Positions 1-11,215 of a DNA stretch of 64,000 bases are shown here, one piece after another. Within the stretch, counting starts at the first letter, position 1. Each line of letters begins with the position of its first letter. A program made the position numbers and the translations under genes. The DNA lies in NCBI RefSeq assembly GCF_007655135.1, contig NC_045129.1, forward strand, positions 12,214,001 through 12,278,000, in the 5' to 3' direction. Source of the DNA: Punica granatum. Taxonomy: Eukaryota; Streptophyta; Magnoliopsida; Myrtales; Lythraceae. The notes under the pieces were generated by a model. The model was not told where the DNA came from and did not search any database. It saw only the letters and a program-made list of their open reading frames with translations.

Positions 1-2199
1 TATTAAAATTGTAATATGGTCCCGGTGGTGGTCCATATATCCACTGTAGTGGGCTTAACTCTTGGCGTGGAATAGAGACGTAGAGGACGAAATTAATTAG
101 AGCTGCAGCTATAGCTATAGAAATTCTCACGCTTTTTGCATTTATTTTGCTTCTCTCCTTTTTATCTTTTGCGTAGATTGCTGCAAATGCTTTTCTCTTG
201 GAGGAATTTATCGGCATATAATCTCGAACCTAACCACAATCAATAGGGAGTTAGTTGGACAGTAAGCAGTTTCAACTCCCGTAAAGAAGAAAATACAAAT
301 TCGAATTTCAGAAATCAAACTTGTTATGATGAATAATAATATTTAAATACTCGATCTCTCGAAATTTTCAAAGCAATATCTCTCATAATTTTTTTCATTA
401 AAAAAAATCTTGACCTGATGACATAATTCACCTGTTCATCATGAAAAATTTGCCATGTTGTTCATTCATTAATTGTTACAGCATCCTGGTATAGAATTTG
501 TAAATAAAATTATAGAGTTGTACGTAGTACTTACAGTTACAGTTATGTACTTGTTATCAATTCGAGCAAGAAGAGAGAATATCCGATTTAGTATCATGTC
601 TTTCTGCTACGTGACAACCGCCCTTCTATCTTTTGCCCCATTGCGCATGCTAAAGTATCGTGTCCCTTTTCTTCTTTTTGCTTAAACTAATTTACCCCAT
701 ATGATTGTGGGAGAAGTTTACTTGTAATAGTATTCCAGGTTTTTTTTTTTTGCCCTTTTGATTAGATCACGGGTATCCTGTTCCGGCATCGCCTTTTCCC
801 TGATCACAACATACTTCTAGTGAATTTCAACTTGTATACAACACAATAGGTAAGTTGGGTCCACTAGAAACTCAATTAATCTTTGAATTTACTAACTTGC
901 ACTTTAGTTATATTTTTCCCTAGTCAATTTTTTTTTTTTTGCTCCAAACCTAGTCAATTATTAGTAGGTGCAAGTAAAAGGGTACAGCAATTGATCAGAT
1001 CATAGTCGGACACACGGCAGCATCGACCTTTTGATTTTCCAAAAGGACAAGGGCTGCTCATGATCTTAGCCGTAGGACTAAAAGTGCATATCATAACGAT
1101 CGACATGGTGATCGTTAATTAATTTAGTGAAAAGATATGAACAGAGTCAAACGCCAAAAAGGAACAAGTCAAACGTGTAATTCCGAGTCACGCCCAGTAC
1201 GGAATATGTCCTTCGCAAAGCGTCGCACTATTGCTTGCGCTGTCACCACACCTTTATTAATTTCCAAAAGATGATTTAGTGCGTCTACAGGGTGAAACGC
1301 AATGTTTACATTTTTTTGTTTTTTTGCGGTATTTGGTATTCGGAGCTTACTAAAAGATACAACTCTTCGAGCGTAAATTTTCTTCATTTATAATATTTAT
1401 ATAGAGAGTTTGTTTAAAAAATACGCACTGAACCAGTTGAACGAGTCAATATTGATTTTTTTTTTAGATATATAATTAATGTATATGCTGGTGTTGGCAT
1501 GCATCATCAGTGCAAAAGAAGGAATACATATAATTAATTTGGATGGGTGATCATGATAATAATCATAATTTAGTTGTGAAATTTGGAGCTTTCGTAAGGG
1601 AAATTTATGCATACTTGGACATAATGCGCCAAAAGGTTTACTATAAGTGCAACCCTTTGTATATAAAAAATTGCTACATGAGTTTGACTCGAAAAATTAG
1701 CCCTTAGGGGCATGCAGAGAGCAAACAACTGTTCTTAATTATATTATTGTATATAATTACTTAATTGGTTGTTGATATTAATAATTTTAATTGAATGTGA
1801 GGATCTTGGATATGAAGTCTCTCTTTTATAAGCATCAAGCGACAACTGAAATTCTTTATTGAAATTGGCACCCGTCTATTGAGAAATTTATCCTTTGAAA
1901 ATTGTACATTTATAAACTTGAAAATTCTAGAATATATGTGCTTGTATATATATATATACACATATATATATATATAAAGTTAAAAACCTCCTAGAGAAAA
2001 AGATTGAAAGAAAAAAGAAAAAGAAGAAGATAATGAAGAACCCCGTGGACGCGGAGATGCTATTTAAAATATGGCAGGCGCACCAAAATTTGTTCTAGCG
2101 GCCGACTAGATTGTTCCTTTATCTTGTCTAACCAATTTTCCATGTTTTATTGGTGCTTATTTAACTTCTGCATGTTGGGCCTCCTTTTCCAGTTACTAC
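1..2199. other. intergenic, no gene seen
   Basis: AT-rich sequence with homopolymer T runs and short AT microsatellites. The open frames here are short, have no family signature and lack splice or promoter context. I see no RNA gene. Confidence 0.6.
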
Positions 2200-2700
2200 T
2201 AAAGACTTTGGTTACGATCATCTGCATTTGGTTCGCACGAATAAGTATTACAATACGGGCGTATTACATACGTAATACCTATTACTTTGTTTGTTTTGAC
2301 CCGTAACCGTAATTGCAATTACGGATGGGTTTACTGATCCGTAATGGACCCCGAATTGTAATGCTACACCTCCCCGTACGTAATAGGTAATATGAAAACG
2401 TATTAGGAATGAAATGACCAAATTACCCCTAACTATCATTCAAATTGCTAAACAAACCACCCCTCTGCCACTTGTCCTCACTGCCGCCACCCCTCCTCTA
2501 CCATCGCCGCCGCCGGATTTCCACCTCCGGCGAAACGAGCACATCCTCCTGACTGTCCATGAGCAGGCAAATCCAAATCCGGCCTCGGTGAGGCCAGCCT
2601 CACCGAACCAGATTGGGCTCGGGGGGCTCACGGATTGTACTTGCCTTTTAGACCTACATTTTAATTGCATTTTAGTATTTTCGTTAGTACTTGCTTGTTT
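2200..2700. repeat. possible MITE plus GC-rich island
   Basis: From about 2230 to 2420 the sequence is rich in self-complementary words such as gtaattgcaattac, and outer parts carrying attacgtatgtaatac-like words recur in inverted form near 2370-2405. This looks like a small TIR element. It is followed by a GC-rich island (about 2455-2640) containing a local inverted repeat around cctcggtgaggc. A 98-aa frame crosses the island but has no recognisable domain. Element ends and target duplication were not resolved. Confidence 0.3.
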
Positions 2701-2789
2701 AATTAATTAGCCGCGCAATGCTCCTAAATCATTTTTTGAAAATTTGATATGGTTAATATTTTTTTTTCTATTTACAAATGAACCTCGGA

Positions 2790-2925
2790 GGCTAGTATAA
2801 AAAAAGAGAAAGTTAAATTTTAAATAAGTGAGCACGGGTAGTCTTACTAGTAAGGATCAAACTCGAAACCTCTTAATTCCTAAACGAGTGTGTGTCACTG
2901 TACTACGCCACACTTCCTTTACGAC
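2790..2925 (-). repeat. tRNA-derived SINE-like copy
   Basis: Read on the minus strand, a TGGCGTAGTACAGTG word resembles a Pol III A box and a gagtttgatcc word about 40 nt later resembles a B box. A very similar arrangement recurs at 3115-3240, 24750-24900 and 60126-60300, which suggests one dispersed family. Confidence 0.4.
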
Positions 2926-3114
2926 CATGTCATTTTAAATCTTTAACGCTGCATTGCATTAACTAGTTCTACGAAAATTAGCAATTTTATTTGTAAATAT
3001 ACATGTGGAATGTGATTGGTTCTTTAATTCCTCGCCATGTTATAATAAAGTAGGATCATACAAAGTTTTCTCCAAAAATTAGGCACTTTTTTTCGGTTAT
3101 AAGTGATGTTCATG

Positions 3115-3240
3115 AATCTAGTATAATAAAATAAAAATTCTAATAACTAATAAAGAGGCGCAAGTAATCCCATTGAGTATCGAACTTAAAATCTCTTAGT
3201 TATCAGGTGAGCATAATGTGCCACTGCGCTGGCCCCTCTT
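3115..3240 (-). repeat. tRNA-derived SINE-like copy
   Basis: The minus strand shows CCAGCGCAGTGGC (A-box-like, about 3220-3232) and AAGTTCGATACTC (B-box-like, about 3176-3188), followed by an AT-rich tail with taataactaataaag. That tail is shared with the copy near 24790. This is the clearest A/B-box pair of the family in the window. Confidence 0.5.
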
Positions 3241-4169
3241 TTATATTAAGCACTTCAATTTCTTATAAACGATATCCTACCAAGATGAGTCTTGGATTTT
3301 ATTTTTTTTATGAATTTGGAATTAAGGTATAGAGTAACTAAGAAAAGCGATATCCTTTGTATATTAACAATTAATCCTCCAATGATGTGCCTGAAAATTT
3401 TCCACCCACTCACGTATCATGAATAATCCTCCTGATACCGCTGAGTTATTTGGCAAGTCACCTTTTAAGAACTCATTTACCTGTTATATCTCTATTTATT
3501 TTAATAATTTAAAACGGAAAAAATTCACCAACTCAAGGAAATTCCATATGATGCAATTCCCATAAGTTGCAGTATTGTGCACTCATATTTTACTAAAAGA
3601 TTAAATAAGGTTCTCCTAAAATTCATGTATTTTACCAGTAAAGATTTTTCAAAATAAGTGTAGTTTACGTCCCAAAATTATTTTCCAAAAATTTAATAAT
3701 TTACGCTTATTAATTATCAAAAAACACATAACTTGGTAACTTACCCAATGTGGCCCTGCTTCACTATAATTTTAAATAATTTATTTGGACTCATATGTAG
3801 AATTACTTTTAAAATGATAAGACCTTTATTAGACCATCCCGCCAGCTCAAAGTAAATTTGAAGGAAGATTCTATTGCATGCAAAGGTTGGTATACCGGTG
3901 ACCACTCATGAGCAGTCACAGAGATTCACTGTATTTGTCCTACTTTTCTAAAATATTGAGTGTATATATTTATATTTATTTAATTTGAGAAACGTATATC
4001 TTTAAAAAAGAAAAAAAAATCAAAGAGAGGTCATGGCATTCTAGAACTGCGAGCCTGATGCCTTTTATATCATTTCATAGATAATGTAAATTATCATTGC
4101 AAGAAAAAAAGGTTTTACGGAATAAAATCAATCTATATGCAAGCAATAAAAATCAAAATTCTGGACACT
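3241..4169. other. intergenic, no gene seen
   Basis: AT-rich unique-looking sequence. No open frame with a recognisable domain and no clear repeat boundaries were seen. Confidence 0.5.
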
Positions 4170-4880
4170 CACACTTTGGCTAACCAATCCGCAAAATTAT
4201 TTGATTCTCTGCGAGCATGTTAGTATCGAATTTGAGCAAAATGGAGAGATGAAAAATGAATATGGGTGAAGAAGTGTCGATATCTCTATAGCGAACCAGT
4301 TTACTTGTTGATCCAATAAATGCTATTAATAGAGTGCAATTCAATGACAATAGAAGAGCCAAAAGTCAAACTATTCGAAGTAAAAATTTGAAGTATTTTC
4401 CTTTCTGTGACATTTGAATCAATAAAACTAGGAGAGCAGCAAATGCATTTGATACAACCCTTCGAATCTCTTAGAAGACTCTTTCAATGTTCGAGGGTCG
4501 GTAAGTGTTCTACATAAGCCAACCAACCAGTGGTGCAGACTTGAGAATCATAGGATCTACCTTCTTGTTGGGATCCAACCGCATGCGAGACCATTCTGAT
4601 GAGTGGGAGAGATTAGTAGCAGAGTAAGGAAAACCGTCATTAACAACCGCGATTCATATTGATATGCGAGGTAAGATAATCTTCAAGGGATCATCAAGAG
4701 TAACTTCCTCGATATAGAAGATGGAATTATTTCTTGCCAGCCAAATAGACCAAATAATAATGTAAGAAAATGCATGTAATATCTTCTTTTGGATTTTACC
4801 AAGAAGTAGTTGCTAGCATTGGAGAAATTGGGAGGGAAAGTCCTCAACCAATCACCAAAAAAAAAAAAAAGAGAGCCCAT
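4170..4880 (-). mobile_element. degenerate LINE 3' region (zf-RVT and RNase H relic)
   Basis: On the minus strand, 4711-4752 encodes WSIWLARNNSIF, the tryptophan-rich segment typical of the zf-RVT region of plant L1-type LINEs. Further downstream, 4173-4218 encodes ARRESNNFADWLAKV, the classic end of a LINE RNase H domain. Stops and frame changes separate the two, so it is a dead relic. It lies in opposite orientation to the LINE copy starting at 5186. Confidence 0.7.
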
Positions 4881-5172
4881 CCTCCTACATTGGAAATAAG
4901 TCCAAACTATTCAAGAGAAAGGACGGTACAAGAGTTTTTTTTTTTATAATTAGGGGCCCACGCCAAATAGCAGATTATTTATTGATTTGAATCTATTGTC
5001 GCAATATGGCAATCTAGACTGATTGGAGGTGATGAGTTCCTTCTTTAACAATTTGCCTTTTTAAAAAAATTAAAGGGGCATCGGTAGAATTTATCTTTAA
5101 CCCGGTCAATCGGCCAAGCTTGAGGACGAACCCTAGGCTTTAGGATAAGGTAAGAAACAAGTAGAATCAATT

Positions 5173-5185
5173 TTGAAACTCAAGG
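5173..5185. repeat. target-site duplication, 5' copy
   Basis: The 13-bp word ttgaaactcaagg is repeated exactly at 7895-7907, right after the poly(A) tail of the LINE copy. This fixes both ends of the insertion. Confidence 0.85.
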
Positions 5186-7865
5186 TTAAACACTATGGTG
5201 AAACGGTCATGCCACTCCTCTTCTCAACTGTGAAGAACTTCTTCTCCTCTAACCACATCCTCAAGGAGTGGAATAATACATTTATATCCCTCATCCCGAA
5301 GTGCCATGGAGCTTCAACTTTCAAAGATTTCAGGCCCATCAGTCTTTGCAATGTGAGCTACAAAGTAATTTCGAAAATCATTGCCAACAGACTAAAGCCA
5401 CTACTCCATAAGATCATCTCTCCCAACCAAACTGCTTTCATCGAAGGGAGATGGATAAACGAGAACGGCCTACTAGCTCAAGAGATTCTCCACACAATGA
5501 GGAAAACGAAGGCACGAAGAGGATGGATCGGGACGAAAATTGACTTTATGAAGGCTTTTGATAAACTAGAATGGACTTTCATCATTAAAATTCTTGAAAA
5601 TCTAGAATTTCATTCGACCTTCATATCATGGATCCATCAATGTATCTCAACTCCTACCTTCTCCATCCTCCTCAACGGCTCACCTTACGGGCATTTCTCC
5701 GCTTCAAGAGGGCTAAGGCAAGGAGACCCTATTTCCCCTTATCTATTTGTCATATCTATGGAAATACTGTCTCGTCTCCTCTACAGGGCTGAAGCAAACG
5801 GCGATATAAAGGGTATTAAGATTAGTAGAGGAGGGCCTCAGATCACCTATCTAATGTTCGCAGATGACCTCCTGCTTCTCACAAAGTCCACAACAGCAAA
5901 CATCACTGCCATAAAAAGCATTATGGATAAATTCTGCAACTGGTCGGGCCAAGAAATCAATTGCCCCAAATCGGGTCTTTTCTTCTCCAAGAACGCCACA
6001 ACAGACTCAAAAAGAAATGCCAAATCCATCCTTGGTATCAGGAAACTGAAGGAAGATGCAAGATACCTAGGCAATCCACTGTTCATCAAAAGGAAACGGA
6101 AAGAATCATTCCAGTTCCTCATTGAGAAGATTAGAAATAAGCTTACTGCTTGGAAGACCAAAGCTCTGTCATGGGCGGGTAGGGCCACTCTGATAAAATC
6201 AGTAGTCAACAGTACTCCGATTTATACCATGTCACTATTCCGACTCCCAAAAGCCACTTTGAATTCTATCGACAAAATGACAAGGCGCTTCTGGTGGGGC
6301 AACACCAAAGAAAAGGGCAGCTTCTATGCTCCAAAAAGTTGGGATTCCATCTGCCAACCAAAAGCAAAGGGTGGCCTAGGCTTTCGAAGAGCAGAAGATT
6401 CTAACAAGGCTATGCTTTCCAAAACTGCATGGGCGCTCACGAAGGGAAAGACAGTCTAGCGGGTAAAGCTTTCAAAGCTAAGTACGGCAACTTCCTAACC
6501 TCATCCAATCGCTCCTCGGCCTCACCGATCTGGAAAGGTCTCCAATGGTGCAAAGAAACTATCCAGGCAAGTACATGCTGTACTGTTGGTAGCGGCTTTA
6601 CAATCTCAGCTTGGTTTGATCCATGGATCCCAAGTATAGCCAACCACAAACCCTCCCCTAGACTAAATGTACTCCAAGACCCTGCCCTAAAGGTTCGTCA
6701 CCTGATGCTCCTCAACCCAAAGCGATGGAACATTCCGCTACTCACAACCCTCTTCGAGCAAGATACTGTGCAAAACATTCTTAAGATCCACCTGTCTCAA
6801 GCCGACTTCGAAGATTCAGCAACATGGACCCCAAGCTCATCAGGGAAGCATTCTGTGAAATCCTTCTATCTCATGGATCAACATAATAGATTCTAAGACC
6901 ATAGTGGAATTGTTTGGAAAGCCATTTGGAATCTTAAAATTCATGACCGTTTTAAAATCCATCTTTGGAGAATTGGCAGTGAAAGCCTCCCCTAGTTTAG
7001 CGAAGTGGATGCTCCTTGTCCCCTTTGCCAAACCAGCTCCAATACGCTTGATCATCTTTACGGAGATTGTATCTTCTATCGTGTTGCTTGGAGGGAATCA
7101 TCTTGGGATTTGCAACCTAGCATCATCCCAAACACTAGTGTGAAGGATCTCATTAATTTTGTTGCTTGCCCTCCTTCTACCCTCCTTCCTGGCTTCCCAT
7201 CTAAGTCTGAATTTTCTCTATATGCATCCATCACTCTTTACCTTTTATGGATCTCACGTAATGATGTCTTGCATACAGGAAGGCTTGTTGATTTGAATGA
7301 AACCATCAAAAAGATCAAAAGGTCCTACGTAGAACACAGTCAAATCGGTCACTTACCGGATTCGCATCCTCTACAACTCTCCACATCTCAAAAACCTACA
7401 GGGCGGGATTGGGACATCCTAACTATTGATGCAGCCTGGAACTGCAACAGATCATGCCTAGCCGGAACTATGCAGCATCCGAACAACCCTCCAATACTGT
7501 CATGGTTCCAGGTCTCGAATGAAGAAAAGCCACTTCGAGCGGAAGCTAAAGCAGCCCTCCTTGCGCTCTCCATTGCTGGAAATAAAGGATCGACAAAGAT
7601 TTGGCTTCGAAGCGATGCCCTACAACTGGTGGACGCCATTTTGCACCCTTGTAGCTCTCCTTGGGAGATTAGAAGTATAATAGTTGATATTATCTCAGCT
7701 CTTGATTTCTTTTCTAGTTGGACATGTTCTTGGATTCCTAGGTCGGAAAATGTCCTTGCTCACGACTTGAGCCAATATGGCTCAAAGTCAAATTTTTCTT
7801 CGCTTTGTTGTTTTCAAGGATATCATGACCTTAGACATTCTGTACCCAATACTCTTCATCAATGA
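5186..7865 (+). pseudogene. LINE ORF2 remnant: reverse transcriptase / RNase H
   Basis: The first open segment, to 6459, carries RT blocks: FRPISLCN, the first catalytic aspartate in [22 protein letters not shown], and the FADD box (5857-5868). The frame then shifts by one near 6430-6440. The new frame runs through a WKGLQWC...WFDPW region, meets TAA at 6894-6896, continues through WKAIWNLKIHDRFKIHLWR (zf-RVT), meets TAG at 6993-6995, and then reads open from 7005 to 7865. That last part has a DAPCPLC...LDHLYGDC zinc-binding-like segment and RNase H with its acidic residues (IDAAW, LRAEAKAALLAL, RSDALQLV, AHDLS). One frameshift and two stops make it non-functional as read. Confidence 0.88.
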
Positions 7866-7894
7866 ATTATTTTTTACCTAGCAAAAAAAAAAAA
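5186..7894 (+). mobile_element. 5'-truncated L1-type LINE with RNase H
   Basis: A 2.7-kb non-LTR retrotransposon copy bounded by a perfect 13-bp target duplication and ending in an A12 tract (7883-7894). It starts inside the reverse transcriptase domain, so the endonuclease region is missing, as expected from incomplete target-primed reverse transcription. Order of domains is RT, zf-RVT-like region, RNase H. A perfect target duplication suggests an insertion that is not very old, although the reading frame is already broken. Confidence 0.9.
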
Positions 7895-7907
7895 TTGAAA
7901 CTCAAGG
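7895..7907. repeat. target-site duplication, 3' copy
   Basis: Exact copy of the 13-bp word at 5173-5185, directly after the LINE poly(A) tail. Confidence 0.85.
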
Positions 7908-8140
7908 AAGATCAAAACAAGATGATTTTCCCTTTATGAATTAATTAACACAGTGTATATTACCGGAATCTAGTCTATTTCCGGTTTTCTTGCTTCAAGG
8001 ATTCTTTTGTCATGATAAAAGGTTAATTCAACTTCATCGTGCTAAAAAGATAGGCCACGTTCAGTGAAGTCTGAAGTGACTCTGATGAAGAGGCCAATGG
8101 AGATCTAGAAGACAAACGGTGAAATAAAAATATATGATTG

Positions 8141-8176
<36 letters not shown>

Positions 8177-8809
8177 CGATTTTTGAATTTTTGTAGAGTG
8201 ATCAGATAATATAATCCGGACCAAATTATTTTTCTGCAAAGTCGGATTGAGTGAATTATTTATAAAACATGTGCCTGAGGCGAAGGGCTTCGGCCACCAG
8301 AGCCAAACTCGCACGTAGGACAACACTGATTTCGTTTGGGGGTGCCAGGGCGAACGCTCCCTTTACTGCAAGTATTTAGAGTAGTCTTTGTATGTATCTC
8401 TTAGCCAAGACATAATAGGAAAACACCGTCAAACCTCCTTTATCAATGAATGTACAGATAGCATACTATTCTTTCAAATCACGTATCCAGCCCGTCCGAT
8501 TCCATCACACATATATGTGTGTGTCTGTTAGGAGTGATTGTACATGAATAAATATATATAATTTAAATTAGAATGAAAAATAGTCAGAATATCTTTCTTA
8601 GTCATGACCAAGTTGATCTTTAATAATAATGATAATAAAAAGTAGAAAAGATTAGGGAAATGAAGAGAAATATGTGCTTCATTGTTCATTCAATTCACTG
8701 TCACTTTCAAGCCAAGATTTTGATAGATTTCAGTGAGAGGAATATTGAAAAAAAGTTTGTCCGCGTAGTAGAGAATAAGGAGAAGATGCAACGGGATGGG
8801 ACCATGACA

Positions 8810-8848
<39 letters not shown>

Positions 8849-9354
8849 AAATGCATTACATAATCATTCAAATGAGTGCTGCCTCTGGGACTGCATATTC
8901 ATTGGTCGGTAGTGGCGCACTCTTACTCCCCGCCATCATATATCTCTTTTTTTTTCTTTTTTTTTCCCTAACTCAAGGTCTCTATGCTTCACCTGATTAA
9001 TTTCGAGATTCCGTAAATCTCTAGGGATGCACGGAACGGGTAATCATGTCAAAAACGCTCCAGTAACTCTAAGGAGTTTCGAACCTGAGATCGGATAAAT
9101 ATTTAGTTTCTTTTTAACTATTAGGTCAAACCTTTTGAAGTTATCTCACATACTTTTTCGAGAAGAAAGTATGAGACTATATATGACTTAGCCTCATACA
9201 ATTTCGGATTGGAATATAATATATATATATATATATGTATAATGTTTTCTATTACAATATGATATATTATCTTGGCGAGCCAGTAAATCTTATCGGACAT
9301 TTAATTGGAGTATTTCGTTCGTGCTACCATGACTAGTGACAATCACCTTTTTCC
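7908..9354. other. intergenic with AT microsatellites
   Basis: No gene seen. Contains (AT)n tracts at 8145-8175 and 8814-8841 and a shorter one near 9220-9236. The region 9035-9130 holds a weak SINE-like segment on the minus strand, with a B-box-like word in gaggttcgaaactcc orientation. Confidence 0.5.
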
Positions 9355-9480
9355 TTTGGAAAAACTACATAATCCTCCATTGTCGTTTAGAATTGAAACT
9401 AATTGCATCATGTACTTTTTCAAAGAATAACTAACACTTTGTGGTTTACTCAGTCAAATATAGAGGCTAATGATGTTTAA
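9355..9480 (+). repeat. direct repeat copy 1
   Basis: The segment beginning ggaaaaactacataatcc and continuing through tgtactttttcaaag and taacactttgtgg matches 9974-10085 in the same orientation with many substitutions. The two copies flank the TIR element at 9527-9953. The family is not identified; the shared part could be one terminal repeat of a longer element. Confidence 0.55.
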
Positions 9481-9526
9481 TTTCTTTCAAAGAGACAGTT
9501 TTGCTCTCACACTTGAATAAATAAAT

Positions 9527-9953
9527 GGTAAATTGCACTTGTGGTCCAAAAAAATTTACAAATATTTCAATATGATACAAAAAGTTTTTTTTTGCTACTT
9601 AATGTTACAAAATGTTTCGAAGTTGTTTCAGTATAGTACAAACCGTCATCTCGCCATTGACGCCGTCAAATCGACTCTGATGGTGCAAAACCGATTTTTT
9701 GGGACGTTACATGATGGTGCAAAATGTTTTGAAGTTGTAACTTAATAGTACAAAATATTTTACGTAAGTTACATGATGGTGCAAAATTTACAGATTTTGT
9801 AAAGGACGACTCGACGGCGTCAATAGCGAGATGACGGTTTGTACTAAACTAAAACAATTTCGAAACATTTTGTATCATCAATTAGTAAAAAAAACTTTTC
9901 GTACCATATTAAAATATTTGTAAATTTTTTTGGACTACTAGTGCAATTTATCC
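9527..9953. mobile_element. foldback/Mutator-like TIR element
   Basis: Begins ggtaaattgcact and ends agtgcaatttatcc. The two outer arms of roughly 150 bp are inverted copies, sharing words such as tttacaaatatttcaatatg and, further in, caaaccgtcatctcgc. A 10-bp direct repeat ataaataaat lies on both sides (9517-9526 and 9954-9963), the size expected for Mutator-type duplications. The duplicated word is low in complexity, so it is only moderate evidence. No transposase frame is present, so it is non-autonomous. Confidence 0.65.
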
Positions 9954-9973
9954 ATAAATAAATGAAGTTGTTT

Positions 9974-10085
9974 TCAGGAAAAAGTACATAATGCCCCTCT
10001 TGTCGGTTTTGGATTGGAACAACCTGCATCCTATACTTTTTTTAGAGTCAATTAACACCTCGTGGTATACACCTTTAGACATAGG
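9974..10085 (+). repeat. direct repeat copy 2
   Basis: Diverged copy of 9355-9480: aaaaagtacataatgcc, ctgcatcctatactttttt and aacacctcgtggt align in order. It leads directly into the GC-richer open segment at 10085-10370. Confidence 0.55.
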
Positions 10086-10370
10086 CGGTAACGACCTCTT
10101 GGCCGAGGTGGTAGCAATCATCTTCCTGACTAGCATCGGGTCTATCCTCATCTCCGCTCCCTTGGCCGAGTTGGTCGTAGTTTGCATCCACGAAGCATTC
10201 AGGGCTCCTAAGGATCTGTTCCTGGACAAGCCAAAGCCCGCTGCAACCAGATTCCTCTCCTTCCTTGATAATGCCACCTCGAACGTCGCCGCCACAGTTG
10301 CTCTTGATGTCGCCGACCGCGTCTGGGGTTACAATCCCTTGAGATCTACTGATGGAAATTGATCTACTCA
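10085..10370 (+). pseudogene. unrecognised coding-like fragment, possibly captured by a transposon
   Basis: An open frame that starts near 9991 and ends at 10362 becomes protein-like from about 10085: GGNDLLAEVVAI, then HEAFRAPKDLFLDKPKP and TRFLSFLDNATSNVAATVA. Base composition is far more GC-rich than the flanks, with codon-like C and G at third positions, unlike the surrounding AT-rich repeats. I do not recognise the family. It sits between a repeated element on its left and a CACTA-type terminus on its right, so capture of a host gene fragment is plausible. There is no clear start codon context or splice structure, and it is unlikely to be a working gene. Confidence 0.4.
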
Positions 10371-10559
10371 AAATTTAGGGTCTTTAGAAGAAAAAAGAAA
10401 TAAACATGAATTTTTAAAATAAAAAAATTAATTTTTCTTTACATGTATTAGGATTAGGATAATATTCTATGATATGCTGCCTTTTACATTTAGTATCGAT
10501 GAATTCATTCAATACGGTTTTCGCATCTGCCTAGAGACAGTTTCCTAGACATGGTTTTG

Positions 10560-10794
10560 ACCGAAACTTCAAAGGCATTGGCTAAAGACCATGTTTTGGC
10601 CAATGCTTCTGAAGTATTGACCTAGGACTGTCTTTACCGACGCTTTTTAAAATGCGTCGGCAAGCATATGCCAACGAGGGCAACTGCAACACTTTTTGAA
10701 GCATCGAAAGTAACGTCGGCATAGGGTATGCCGACGCTTTTAGCATCGCCCAAATTGGAAAAAAAAATCGCGAAAAGCCCGATTTGCTGTAGTG
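10560..10794 (-). mobile_element. CACTA (EnSpm-like) terminal region
   Basis: The minus strand begins CACTACAGCAAATCGGGC at 10794, a typical CACTA terminal inverted repeat. It is followed inward by subterminal repeats built on GCGTCGGCA/TGCCGAC words (10640-10740), the usual arrangement of CACTA ends. I did not find the partner terminus to the left, so the element is truncated or its other end has decayed. Confidence 0.65.
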
Positions 10795-11039
10795 AGTCTC
10801 TTGTTCAATTCAACCAATGAGACTTTTGTGTCCCTTGTACTTCACTTTATTTTCAATATTTATATTAGGTTCATGAACCTCCTTATTATCAAATAAAAAA
10901 ATATTAATTTTATAGAACGAATCAAGAATTACATAAGCTAGCTTAATTTTTTTTGGGTAAACAAGCTAGCTTAATTATTTATAAGCTAATTGCTGGGAGA
11001 AAATTTTAAAAATATGCTTAACTAATTTAGAATAAAATC

Positions 11040-11215
11040 TACATATAAGAGTTAGTTCAAGCAGTTCGGCGCTTGTTCCTCTTAAACAAGGTTTCGGATT
11101 CGACTCTTATGAATGGAAAAAAATTTTGATTGTGAGGGTTTTACTCCGAAGTGGGCCGAGCCAACTCGAACTTAACCTGTTGGACTACCGGATACCAAGG
11201 TACACACCAAAAAAT
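11040..11215 (+). repeat. tRNA-derived SINE-like element
   Basis: TTAGTTCAAGCAGTTCGGCG (11050 onward) is A-box-like, and GGTTTCGGATTCGACTC about 35 nt later contains a good B box. It is followed by a body ending in ggataccaaggtacacacc. The layout is that of a tRNA-related plant SINE. It differs from the family at 3115 and 24750. Confidence 0.5.

Noticed and set aside
9948..10371. Minus-strand frames of 98-115 aa over the coding-like fragment
   Set aside because: The plus-strand frame shows the more protein-like pattern; the minus frames mirror its GC-rich composition.
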